A stretch of 64,000 nt of DNA from Clostridium thermarum (GTDB lineage Bacteria > Bacillota > Clostridia > Clostridiales > Clostridiaceae), in NCBI RefSeq assembly GCF_006351925.1, contig NZ_CP040924.1, positions 2,795,001 through 2,859,000 of the forward strand. The letters run 5' to 3'. The first letter of the stretch is position 1. Each line of letters opens with the position of its first letter. The notes under the pieces were generated by a model that worked only from the letters and a program-made list of their open reading frames with translations, was not told where the DNA came from and ran no database searches. The position numbers and the translations under genes are program-made. Below, piece after piece: positions 46,688 through 53,207 of the stretch.

Positions 46688-47941
46688 TTATTCCTGCTTA
46701 CAAATCTTATTTATTATTTCTTCCCATTCCTTGCCGGTGTATTTACCTTTAAGAATATTGATGACCGCCGACTCAATATATGGGTGAAGTTTTTCCGGAA
46801 AATTATGCAGATAAAATATACTATTACTGTCTGCTCTTTGAAGATGATCAGCAATGTCCTTCTGAAGGCCTTCTTTCCATAGTTCTTCGTTCACTGCTTT
46901 ATTGGCAGTTACATATCCTGATTCAGCCAACTTTTTCTGTGTCTTTTCATCATACATAAATTCCAAAAGTTCATTAACAGCCTCTTCGTTCTTACTGTTT
47001 GCTGGAGTACTTATTACTGCATTAACAAGTACAGGTATATTATTCTTGGTTTCACTTATGTTGTAGTCTTTCAGTATATTCAACTTAGCTTCCTTCATTT
47101 CCTTTGTCACATTTGAAACTGCTATCATTACAGGTACATCACCGACTATAACTCTCTGTATAGTACTCTCTGTAGCTGCTTCAAAGGTATCTTCCTTCAC
47201 ATATCCCTGTTTCACTATGTTATATAAGCTGTCAAAAACCTGTTGAAAGGGAACTTTAGAATAGCCCTCATTACTGCATCCGAAGGCAGCTTCTATTTTA
47301 CTGGCATCCATGGTATTGCTCACAATTACAGCGGGCACTATGTTTTTTATTTCCACCTCTTCCGCTAATAGTACCGGCACCTTTGAACCCGTATCAGTTA
47401 GCTTTTTTACTGTTTCCATTAATCCTTTCATATCCTCCGGAGGCGCTATGTTTAATTTGCTTAGAGCTTCTTGGTTGTATATAACTTCAACTGTGTTGGG
47501 CATAATACCTATACCAAAATACTTATCGCCAATTCTTCCATAGGCCCCCATAATATTATAATACTTATCGGATATGTTATTTTTACTATAAAAGTCTCCC
47601 ATTTCTTTTAGTAGACCTTTTTTACTAAGTTCAATCATCTTTTCTCTTGAAACTACAAGAATATCTATACTTCCTTTTACTATATCTTCCTCAAGTTTAT
47701 TTTCTCCTAGTGGACTGTTGAAAGTAATTTCCACATCTTTTTTTTCCTTTTGGTAATCGTCTAAGAAAGTTCTGATTATATCTAGAGTTCCCCTATCTTT
47801 AACCTCAATATATGCATTTAACTTTTGCTTATTCTCACCTTCACTGCTGCCTTTACTTTTTCTTGCACAGGCAGCAGTATTAAATATAGTAATAATCATT
47901 ATAATGAAAATCATAACTGATTTTAACTTTGATATTCGCAT
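46688..47941 (-). CDS. Extracellular solute-binding lipoprotein
   Basis: 417 residues. Signal peptide with Cys25 after NTAA as lipid anchor. The rest follows the type I solute-binding (sugar-like) fold: TLDIIRTFLDDYQKEKKDVE, DILVVSREKMIELSKKGLL, MPNTVEVIYNQEALSKLNIA and PANSKNEEAVNELLEFMYDE. No permease or ATPase gene is adjacent, so the transporter partner is elsewhere or it works as a receptor. ATG 47941 follows GGAGGTGAT; the open frame further upstream has no ribosome binding site. Divergent from 48039. Confidence 0.85.
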   Translation of the reverse strand: MRISKLKSVMIFIIMIITIFNTAACARKSKGSSEGENKQKLNAYIEVKDRGTLDIIRTFLDDYQKEKKDVEITFNSPLGENKLEEDIVKGSIDILVVSREKMIELSKKGLLKEMGDFYSKNNISDKYYNIMGAYGRIGDKYFGIGIMPNTVEVIYNQEALSKLNIAPPEDMKGLMETVKKLTDTGSKVPVLLAEEVEIKNIVPAVIVSNTMDASKIEAAFGCSNEGYSKVPFQQVFDSLYNIVKQGYVKEDTFEAATESTIQRVIVGDVPVMIAVSNVTKEMKEAKLNILKDYNISETKNNIPVLVNAVISTPANSKNEEAVNELLEFMYDEKTQKKLAESGYVTANKAVNEELWKEGLQKDIADHLQRADSNSIFYLHNFPEKLHPYIESAVINILKGKYTGKEWEEIINKICKQE

Positions 47942-48038
47942 TTTATCACCTCCGAAGGAAAAGGCTATTATATATTTTAGTGTATGTAAATTAATTAAAT
48001 ATATAAATGAAACATATACTTTACTGGAGGTGTTTTTA

Positions 48039-48974
48039 ATGAAATTAAGGGTATTATTTCTAAAGAAAATACATATTCTATACTTAATTCTCACTATACT
48101 AATATTAAGCTTTTCTACAATCTTATTGTTAAGAAAGGATGATGAGAGTGTCTTCGTAAGCGTTGGGGAAAAAACATTGATAAAAGCTGATTTAACCGGA
48201 GATGGTAAAGAAGATATACTTTATATTAATACAGAAAATGATAAATATTATCTTCAAGTTAATTCTAACAATAAGAGTTTTTATTTAAATCCGGATAGAA
48301 AAATAAATTCCATGGGTTATTATTATCCCTTTTATCCTATGAAGGTAAATTTATTAGATATAAATAGAGATAAGGTCCCTGAAATTTTCTTACAGTCAAG
48401 TGAAAAAGGAAGTAGTATACAACATATTTTTACTTGGGATGGTTCAGAGTTTAAGAATATCTTTTGTTCCTATAATAATATTATGGGCGTAATAGACAGC
48501 AAAAATAACAGGACTCCAAAATTTATTTCCGGTACTTTAGTTGCCAGCAATAATATGAAATTATCCCATTACATGCTATTAAATTGGAACATAGAAAAAG
48601 TTCAAAACACCGATGATATCAAAGGTAAAGCTGAGATCATAGCTATTATACAATACATAACTTCACTACCAGGTGGTGAAGCCTATAAACCTGCAGACGT
48701 TTTCTATCCTGGGTTCTCTGGAAAAGATTTAAGCTTGATTGGCAAAATGGCTGCAGAAAAAAGATTTTACAAATTTACCGATGCCTTCTTTACTGATTCA
48801 AAATTTAATAAAGATGGAGAACCTATAGAATATAAATGGATTTTAAATTTTAAGTCAACCTTACCGGGCAGCGGTAAAGATAGTATCAATAAATCTGTAA
48901 TTGTAAAATTAAAACGAACTTCTGAGGAAGGACAACCTTTTAAAGTATCATCTATAAGTGAAAATGCTAATTAA
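48039..48974 (+). CDS. Membrane-anchored FG-GAP/VCBS-like protein
   Basis: 311 residues: one N-terminal membrane helix (LYLILTILILSFSTILLL) and an outside part with KADLTGDGKEDILYINTEND and LLDINRDKVPEIFLQSSEKG, both calcium-binding-loop-like DxxxDGxxDI motifs of FG-GAP (integrin-type) repeats. Function unknown; probably an extracellular ligand-binding protein. ATG 48039 follows GGAGGTG; the frame is open upstream across the divergent gene, but without a ribosome binding site. Confidence 0.72.
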   Translation: MKLRVLFLKKIHILYLILTILILSFSTILLLRKDDESVFVSVGEKTLIKADLTGDGKEDILYINTENDKYYLQVNSNNKSFYLNPDRKINSMGYYYPFYPMKVNLLDINRDKVPEIFLQSSEKGSSIQHIFTWDGSEFKNIFCSYNNIMGVIDSKNNRTPKFISGTLVASNNMKLSHYMLLNWNIEKVQNTDDIKGKAEIIAIIQYITSLPGGEAYKPADVFYPGFSGKDLSLIGKMAAEKRFYKFTDAFFTDSKFNKDGEPIEYKWILNFKSTLPGSGKDSINKSVIVKLKRTSEEGQPFKVSSISENAN

Positions 48975-49085
48975 TCAAAAACAAAAGGGACCGTGCTACG
49001 GTCCCAAGGGGGATGGGGGGTTTAGCATCAAATGAAAGGGTTAGCCTTCATCTTCAGCTATTGGAGATTAACTCTCCGCTTTCAT
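48975..49085 (-). ncRNA. Candidate minus-strand small RNA ending in a strong terminator
   Basis: On the minus strand GGGACCGT-AGC-ACGGTCCC (48988-49006) is followed by TTTTGTTTTTG, an intrinsic terminator. No minus-strand gene precedes it. Upstream on that strand lie a GGAGA/TCTCC hairpin (about 49062-49077) and a TATAAT near 49085. On the plus strand the hairpin is followed by AAGGGGG, so it does not terminate the 48039 gene. Confidence 0.35.
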
Positions 49086-49183
49086 TATATATCTTCTCCT
49101 CTTTTCCATAAAATATACATAGATTTATAATTTTTTTAAAATTTTTTAATATAATTAATAAAAATCAATGTGGAGGAAGGTTC

Positions 49184-49558
49184 ATGTTTTCTGATAAAGA
49201 CAGTAAAAATATTGAAAGAATAGAAACTCTTATAGGAGAACAGTGTAATATAGTTGGCAATTTAAATGGTGGCGGTCTTTTAAAGGTTGATGGCTCTATC
49301 GATGGAGACATCCTATGGCAGGATGATGTTATTCTAGGCGTATTCTCAATTTTCAACGGTAATCTTACCTGTAAAAGCGCTATTGTATCCGGAAAGGTAA
49401 CAGGAAATATAATTTGTGAGGAAACCCTTATCATTGAAAGTTCCGGTAAAGTTTCTGGTGATATTACAGTAAAGAAGCTTGTTGTCAAGGAAGGTGGAAT
49501 GCTTGACGGCAAGTGTACAATGATAGTTGAAAGGGCTGCCAGTGATGTATTGGGCTGA
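49184..49558 (+). CDS. Bactofilin-family polymer-forming protein
   Basis: 124 residues. A short disordered N-terminus, then the DUF583 beta-helix with regularly spaced Gly-rich turns: GEQCNIVGNLNGGGLLKVDG, IVSGKVTGNIICEETLIIE, SSGKVSGDITVKKLVVKEGG. Bactofilins polymerise without nucleotide into filaments that position wall enzymes or determine cell shape. ATG 49184 follows GGAGGAAGG. Monocistronic, with terminator. No M23 peptidase gene adjoins, which is the common partner in other bacteria. Confidence 0.9.
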   Translation: MFSDKDSKNIERIETLIGEQCNIVGNLNGGGLLKVDGSIDGDILWQDDVILGVFSIFNGNLTCKSAIVSGKVTGNIICEETLIIESSGKVSGDITVKKLVVKEGGMLDGKCTMIVERAASDVLG

Positions 49559-49583
49559 TTGCCTTAGATTTTTCCAAAAATTT

Positions 49584-49640
49584 AGAGGAGAGAATCTTAC
49601 TTATCATAAGACTCCTCCTCTTTGCTTTTTCTTAAATATG
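49584..49640 (+). terminator. Terminator of the bactofilin gene
   Basis: AGAGGAG and CTCCTCT with an inner CTTA/TAAG, followed by TTTGCTTTTTCTT. Confidence 0.75.
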
Positions 49641-49720
49641 GGTTATTGGTTTGGTTAATTACTTTATATCTTTAGTTAGTATCTATCTTATTCGCCATCT
49701 TTTATTTCGTTACACTATTT

Positions 49721-50482
49721 TTAAATTACTCCTTTTAAAATCTTTCCAATAGTGTAAAGCTGTATTACCATTTCTATTAAAGCGGCTCTTTCTGGACTAA
49801 CCATTGGTCTTAGTGCCCATAGAATTTCTACACCACGCTCCCCTCTCAAGGTGCTGTTTAGCCCATTGTCATAGCCACCCTTGCCGCCTGAGTTATTTAA
49901 AACACTTGCAATATTACCTAGGTTGCCAAGCAAGGCCTGGCCTGCTCCTGATCCAAGAAAAGATGCTAAACTTCCTAATAGTCCTTGACCTCCTCCAGAA
50001 CCAGCTAGAGCTCCTAGAGCATTTAGTAGTCCTTCTCCTCCTCCGGATCCCGCTAAAGCGCTAAGACTATTTAAGATATCCTGATTTCCTCCGGCTTTAG
50101 CTTGAGCCTTATCATCTTTATTTCTTTCTCTTTTACTTACATTGTTTATATCATTGTTTGTATTATTGTTTACACCAAGTCCACCTAGTACACCTGCTAA
50201 TTGGCTTAAGTCAACATTTTGCAGAATTCCTGCAATCTGTCCAAGGTCAATGTTGTTAAAATCTATTGGACCAACATTTTTTGTATTAGATTTTTCAATA
50301 TCTTCCTTACGATCTCTGTGTTCCCTGCCACTTCTTTCTTTGACACGTTGACTTTCTCTCTCCTCCTGATCCCGTCTGTGCCTGCTGTCTTCTCTACGGC
50401 TATTGGTTCTTTCCTCATATTTTCCGTTGTTATTATCTTCTTCATAAATTTCTACATCGATTACTCTATTTTGTTTTCCCAC
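49721..50482 (-). CDS. Low-complexity Gly/Leu-rich repeat protein (cluster protein E)
   Basis: 253 residues from GTG 50482 (after GGGAGGTGG). Four parts: an Arg/Glu-rich, highly charged N-terminus (1-65); two copies of a DLxQxAGxL unit (79-101, NIDLGQIAGILQNVDLSQLA); about four 16-residue repeats of the type LLNALGALAGSGGGQG (about 135-200); and a C-terminal module VEILWALRPMVSPERAALIE then MVIQLYTIGKIL. The DLxQ/AGI part and the C-terminal module recur in the 51250 gene. No signal peptide. No known family is recognised. Its leader carries two hairpins. A spore-associated role is a guess from the host. Confidence 0.6.
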   Translation of the reverse strand: MGKQNRVIDVEIYEEDNNNGKYEERTNSRREDSRHRRDQEERESQRVKERSGREHRDRKEDIEKSNTKNVGPIDFNNIDLGQIAGILQNVDLSQLAGVLGGLGVNNNTNNDINNVSKRERNKDDKAQAKAGGNQDILNSLSALAGSGGGEGLLNALGALAGSGGGQGLLGSLASFLGSGAGQALLGNLGNIASVLNNSGGKGGYDNGLNSTLRGERGVEILWALRPMVSPERAALIEMVIQLYTIGKILKGVI

Positions 50483-50541
50483 GCTGCCACCTCCCTTAAT
50501 TTTTCCAATAGTATGTTGGAAGCAACATACACTATAATTCA

Positions 50542-50560
50542 AGGAGGGACTTCCCCTCCT
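50542..50560 (-). promoter_or_regulatory. Leader hairpin AGGAGGG/CCCTCCT upstream of cluster gene E
   Basis: A 7-bp stem with a 5-base loop, reading TAGGAGGGGAAGTCCCTCCTT region on the minus strand. The same stem lies upstream of the 51610 gene. A second hairpin, GTATGTTG/CAACATAC, lies between it and the start codon. Confidence 0.5.
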
Positions 50561-50791
50561 ACTGAAATATAAATATCTAAAAGGGTCGCAGCACTATAAT
50601 AGAAGACTTGTAACATTAAATGTGCACTATTATCTTTTCTACTTATGGCTATGCTTTCCTTCATCATAGTGATTCTATAAGCGTAAATCACGCTGTAATA
50701 ATCAGCATAACGAGGGTTGAAAAGCCCCAGTAGTAATAATCACTTCTTCTACTCGTACTTACCCCTCTGAACTAATATTCATTAACCATTA

Positions 50792-51124
50792 TTAAAGATC
50801 CAGTAGCCCGCCTTCTTCAGCTCCAAGAGTATCAACATTGATTATATTTGTGTTAGTATTTGGTGCTCCGCTGCTCCCTCTTAACAATAAAATGGGAAGT
50901 AATAGCAGAAGCAGTCCATTTCTACTGCTCCTTCTTCTTTTACGGCTTCCAAAACTTCCAAACGAGTCCAGAATCTCACTGTTTCCTCCACATAGGCAGC
51001 ATATCAGAACTACCACCACTACTAGCAGCAAAAGGTTATTGTTGTTTAATAATCCACCACTCCCTACATCAACTCGTGAGCCCTTACAGTCTTTAACTAC
51101 AACATCCTTTGCCGTTCCACCCAT
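50792..51124 (-). CDS. Small Leu-rich protein with NTNIINVDT tail (cluster protein B)
   Basis: 110 residues: a short N-terminus, a very hydrophobic segment (LLLLVVVVVLICCLCGG, with three Cys), a basic RKRRRSSR linker, a second hydrophobic stretch (NGLLLLLLPILLLRG) and a tail with NTNTNIINVDT. Hydrophobic stretches and the NTN(I/V)INVDT tail are shared with the 52101 gene, so the two are paralogues. ATG 51124 is aligned to a near-complete Shine-Dalgarno (AAAGGAAGTGAT); GTG 51136 lies inside that site. No known family was recognised. The 309-base gap downstream to gene E contains no gene. Confidence 0.6.
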   Translation of the reverse strand: MGGTAKDVVVKDCKGSRVDVGSGGLLNNNNLLLLVVVVVLICCLCGGNSEILDSFGSFGSRKRRRSSRNGLLLLLLPILLLRGSSGAPNTNTNIINVDTLGAEEGGLLDL

Positions 51125-51158
51125 AGTGTATATCACTTCCTTTCAATTTATATTTTGA

Positions 51159-51203
51159 CTTTAGTTTATAGTATATATTATTCTATCCCCTTAATTTTGA
51201 CAC
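51159..51203 (-). promoter_or_regulatory. Shared upstream element, copy of cluster gene B
   Basis: On the minus strand GTGTCAAA, 12 bases, then GAATAATATATACTAT and ACTAAAG. The same blocks with the same 12-base spacing occur upstream of the 52101 gene. Probably a promoter; the sigma factor is not identifiable by eye. Confidence 0.55.
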
Positions 51204-51236
51204 TAAAAGAGAACAGAACGGTAATGCCATTCTGTC
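51200..51236 (-). terminator. Probable terminator of the 51250 gene
   Basis: ACAGAATGG and CCGTTCTGT (one mismatch) with a 5-base loop, followed on the minus strand by TCTCTTTTAG. It lies between two genes of the cluster. Confidence 0.5.
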
Positions 51237-51249
51237 TGTTATTCCTATA

Positions 51250-51582
51250 CTATCTCTTTTGATTTCTACTTAGTGCAAAAAGCTGAATCACGGTTTGAAT
51301 TAATAGGGCTTTATCAGCGTTAATAAGAGTCCTTAGAGCAAGAATAATATCAGCATTAGCTGGACTTCTTAGACCTCTCTCCTCTTGTTCATCAATATCA
51401 TCTCCAGCTTTGTTTATGGCATTGGCGAGAGCATTTATATCTATACTGTTTACTATGCCTGCTATGGTATTTAAGTTGAAATTACCAAAGGGATTGTTCG
51501 TTGTATTACTTATTTGCTGTGCACTTTCTTCTTCATAACGGCTTGGCCTAACATGTCTTCCTTGTCTACTATGTCGAGACAT
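51250..51582 (-). CDS. Small charged protein with ALR/VIQL C-terminal module (cluster protein A)
   Basis: 110 residues from ATG 51582 (after GGGGTGAT). Basic N-terminus (SRHSRQGRHVRPSRYEEE), then NFNLNTIAGIVNSIDINALA, which matches the DLxQ/AGI units of gene E, and a C-terminal ADIILALRTLINADKALLIQ then TVIQLFAL, which matches gene E's C-terminus. No membrane span. Starts 28 bases after the 51610 stop, so probably co-transcribed with that gene. Function unknown. Confidence 0.6.
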   Translation of the reverse strand: MSRHSRQGRHVRPSRYEEESAQQISNTTNNPFGNFNLNTIAGIVNSIDINALANAINKAGDDIDEQEERGLRSPANADIILALRTLINADKALLIQTVIQLFALSRNQKR

Positions 51583-51609
51583 TACATCACCCCACAAATA
51601 TAGATAAAA

Positions 51610-51966
51610 CTAGTTTTCTTCACAATAGCTTACTTCCCTTTTATTGTCATGACCTTTTTTCTTATCATCTTTACACAAGAAGAGTAGGGCTATAATTGCT
51701 AACAAGAATAATCCATTGCCTCCCAGAAATCCACTCAACGGTCCAGGTATTACTGCTGGAAAACCAGGTCCTTTTCCTACTGGAACAAGATTGTTCTTTC
51801 CCTTATCATGTCCTTTACGTCGGCTTTCAGACTTATCAGGAAGGCTAAAAAAATTAAATCCAAGTGTGTCGGATGACTTTCCAAATCCCAGAACTATAAG
51901 AGCTACTAAAGCCCAGATTAGAAAGTCATTTGACTTCTTAGGAAGTTTTAACTTACCAAATTCCAT
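51610..51966 (-). CDS. Two-span membrane protein (cluster protein C)
   Basis: 118 residues: a basic N-terminus, a first membrane segment (FLIWALVALIVLGFG), a polar Lys/Asp-rich loop, a Pro/Gly-rich run (GKGPGFPAVIPGPLSGFLGG) and a second membrane segment (GLFLLAIIALLFLCK) with a charged tail. The first span resembles that of the 52101 protein (ILIWIVLAVILGICL). ATG 51966 follows GGAGGAT. Function unknown. Confidence 0.6.
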   Translation of the reverse strand: MEFGKLKLPKKSNDFLIWALVALIVLGFGKSSDTLGFNFFSLPDKSESRRKGHDKGKNNLVPVGKGPGFPAVIPGPLSGFLGGNGLFLLAIIALLFLCKDDKKKGHDNKREVSYCEEN

Positions 51967-52007
51967 TTGCTATCCTCCTTATACTATATGTTTTTCATTC
52001 CAAACTA

Positions 52008-52025
52008 AGGAGGGCAGCCCCTCCT
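52008..52025 (-). promoter_or_regulatory. Leader hairpin AGGAGGG/CCCTCCT upstream of cluster gene C
   Basis: A 7-bp stem with loop GCTG on the minus strand. It is the same stem as at 50542-50560. Confidence 0.5.
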
Positions 52026-52100
52026 ATACCTAACTCAATAATAGGTTTTTCTTAAGTACTAATAGAATTTTTTCCGTCACGAATATTCATAGAACTCTTA

Positions 52101-52499
52101 TTAACACTTACTGCTGCAACAGCTGTCTTCATAATATTCATCATCTTCACAACAATCATCCTGAGTATCTACATTAATAACATTTGTATTTACGTTCCCT
52201 GAAGAATTTCCAAATCCTAAGACACCACCGTTTCCTCCAAGTAACAGCAGGAGAAGCAGTAATACCAGCAAACCCACGCCTCCCTTTGATGAACTGCAGC
52301 TACTCTTTGACTTACAACATGGATTACCAATAAAAGTTCCGAAATTGCCACCACCACTGCAGAGACAAATACCTAAAATAACTGCTAGTACAATCCAAAT
52401 AAGGATGCCATCTTTAGTAAAGTCCTTGCCCTTTTTACCCTTGCTGCAGCTTTTGTCTTCACAGAAGGTAGATGCTATTTCCGATAGTATACTGCTCAT
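52101..52499 (-). CDS. Cys-rich, Leu-rich membrane protein with NVNTNVINVDT tail (cluster protein D)
   Basis: 132 residues: a short N-terminus with Cys, a membrane span (ILIWIVLAVILGICLCSGGG), a Cys/Ser/Lys-rich stretch (GNPCCKSKSSCSSSKGG), a poly-Leu span (LLVLLLLLLLLGG), NVNTNVINVDTQ, and a C-terminal acidic Cys-rich tail (DDCCEDDEYYEDSCCSSKC). The Cys pairs suggest disulfide cross-linking or metal binding, as in spore-coat proteins, but this is inference. ATG 52499 follows GGAAGTGA. First gene of the cluster. Paralogue of 50792. Confidence 0.6.
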   Translation of the reverse strand: MSSILSEIASTFCEDKSCSKGKKGKDFTKDGILIWIVLAVILGICLCSGGGNFGTFIGNPCCKSKSSCSSSKGGVGLLVLLLLLLLLGGNGGVLGFGNSSGNVNTNVINVDTQDDCCEDDEYYEDSCCSSKC

Positions 52500-52534
52500 C
52501 TTGATTTCACTTCCTTCCTAAATTACTAGCTCCG

Positions 52535-52581
52535 CTTTAGTTTTCATAGTATATACTATTCGCATTAATATAATTTGACAC
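52535..52581 (-). promoter_or_regulatory. Shared upstream element, copy of cluster gene D
   Basis: GTGTCAAA, 12 bases, GAATAGTATATACTAT, then ACTAAAG on the minus strand, matching the copy at 51159-51203. About 35 bases ahead of the start codon. Confidence 0.55.
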
Positions 52582-52625
52582 AAAAACAAAGAAGAAGCGC
52601 CCTAATTGTTGGGCACTTCTTCTTG
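52580..52625 (-). terminator. Terminator overlapping the 3' end of engB
   Basis: AAGAAGAAGTGCCC pairs with GGGCGCTTCTTCTT (one G-T pair) over 14 bp, then a T-rich run. The left arm is coding: it encodes the last residues EEVP of EngB. Confidence 0.85.
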
Positions 52626-53207
52626 CTGTACTATATCATGAAATATAGTATTGATTAGTTCTTCTCTTCCAACTTTGTTAGTGGATGAAAAGAAGATTAG
52701 TTCTGATTCTGCAATCTTCAAAGTTTCTAATATAACCTGTCTGTTTTTTCTTATTTCATTTTTTGATAGTTTATCGGATTTTGTTGCAACCACTTGAATG
52801 GGATAACCATGGTGCCGTATCCAATTTAGCATAAGCACATCATCTTCAGTAGGCTTATGCCTGCTATCTACAAGAAGCACAACCTTTTTAAGTTCCTGCC
52901 GTTTAGTGAGATAATCCTCCATTAGATGTCCCCATTTTTCTTTTTCTGCTTTAGACACCTTGGCATAGCCATATCCCGGTAAATCTACTAAGTAAAACAA
53001 ATTATTAATTAAAAAAAAGTTTATAAGTCTTGTTTTGCCTGGGGTATTTCCAACCTTGGCCAAGGCTTTTCTGTTGGTTATTGCATTTATAATTGAAGAT
53101 TTACCAACATTTGATCGTCCTACAAAGGCAATCTCCGGCCTATTGTCTTTTGGGTATTGTGCTCCACTAACAGCAGATGTGATAAACTCCGACTGTTTTA
53201 TTTCCAT
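52602..53207 (-). CDS. engB: Ribosome biogenesis GTPase EngB/YsxC
   Basis: A 201-residue GTPase for 50S subunit assembly. G1 [10 protein letters not shown]3 [12 protein letters not shown]4 TKSDKLS and G5 SSTNKVG are all present. Its ATG overlaps the lon stop (TAATG), so translation is coupled. The lon-engB order is conserved in Firmicutes. Confidence 0.95.
   Translation of the reverse strand: MEIKQSEFITSAVSGAQYPKDNRPEIAFVGRSNVGKSSIINAITNRKALAKVGNTPGKTRLINFFLINNLFYLVDLPGYGYAKVSKAEKEKWGHLMEDYLTKRQELKKVVLLVDSRHKPTEDDVLMLNWIRHHGYPIQVVATKSDKLSKNEIRKNRQVILETLKIAESELIFFSSTNKVGREELINTIFHDIVQQEEVPNN

Noticed and set aside
49165..49512. Minus-strand frame opposite bactofilin
   Set aside because: A shadow of the bactofilin gene, which has a strong ribosome binding site and a clear family match.
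51966..52000. CATATAGTA before cluster gene C as a sigma-K/sigma-E -10 box
   Set aside because: It would place the transcript start at the ribosome binding site, and no -35 element fits.
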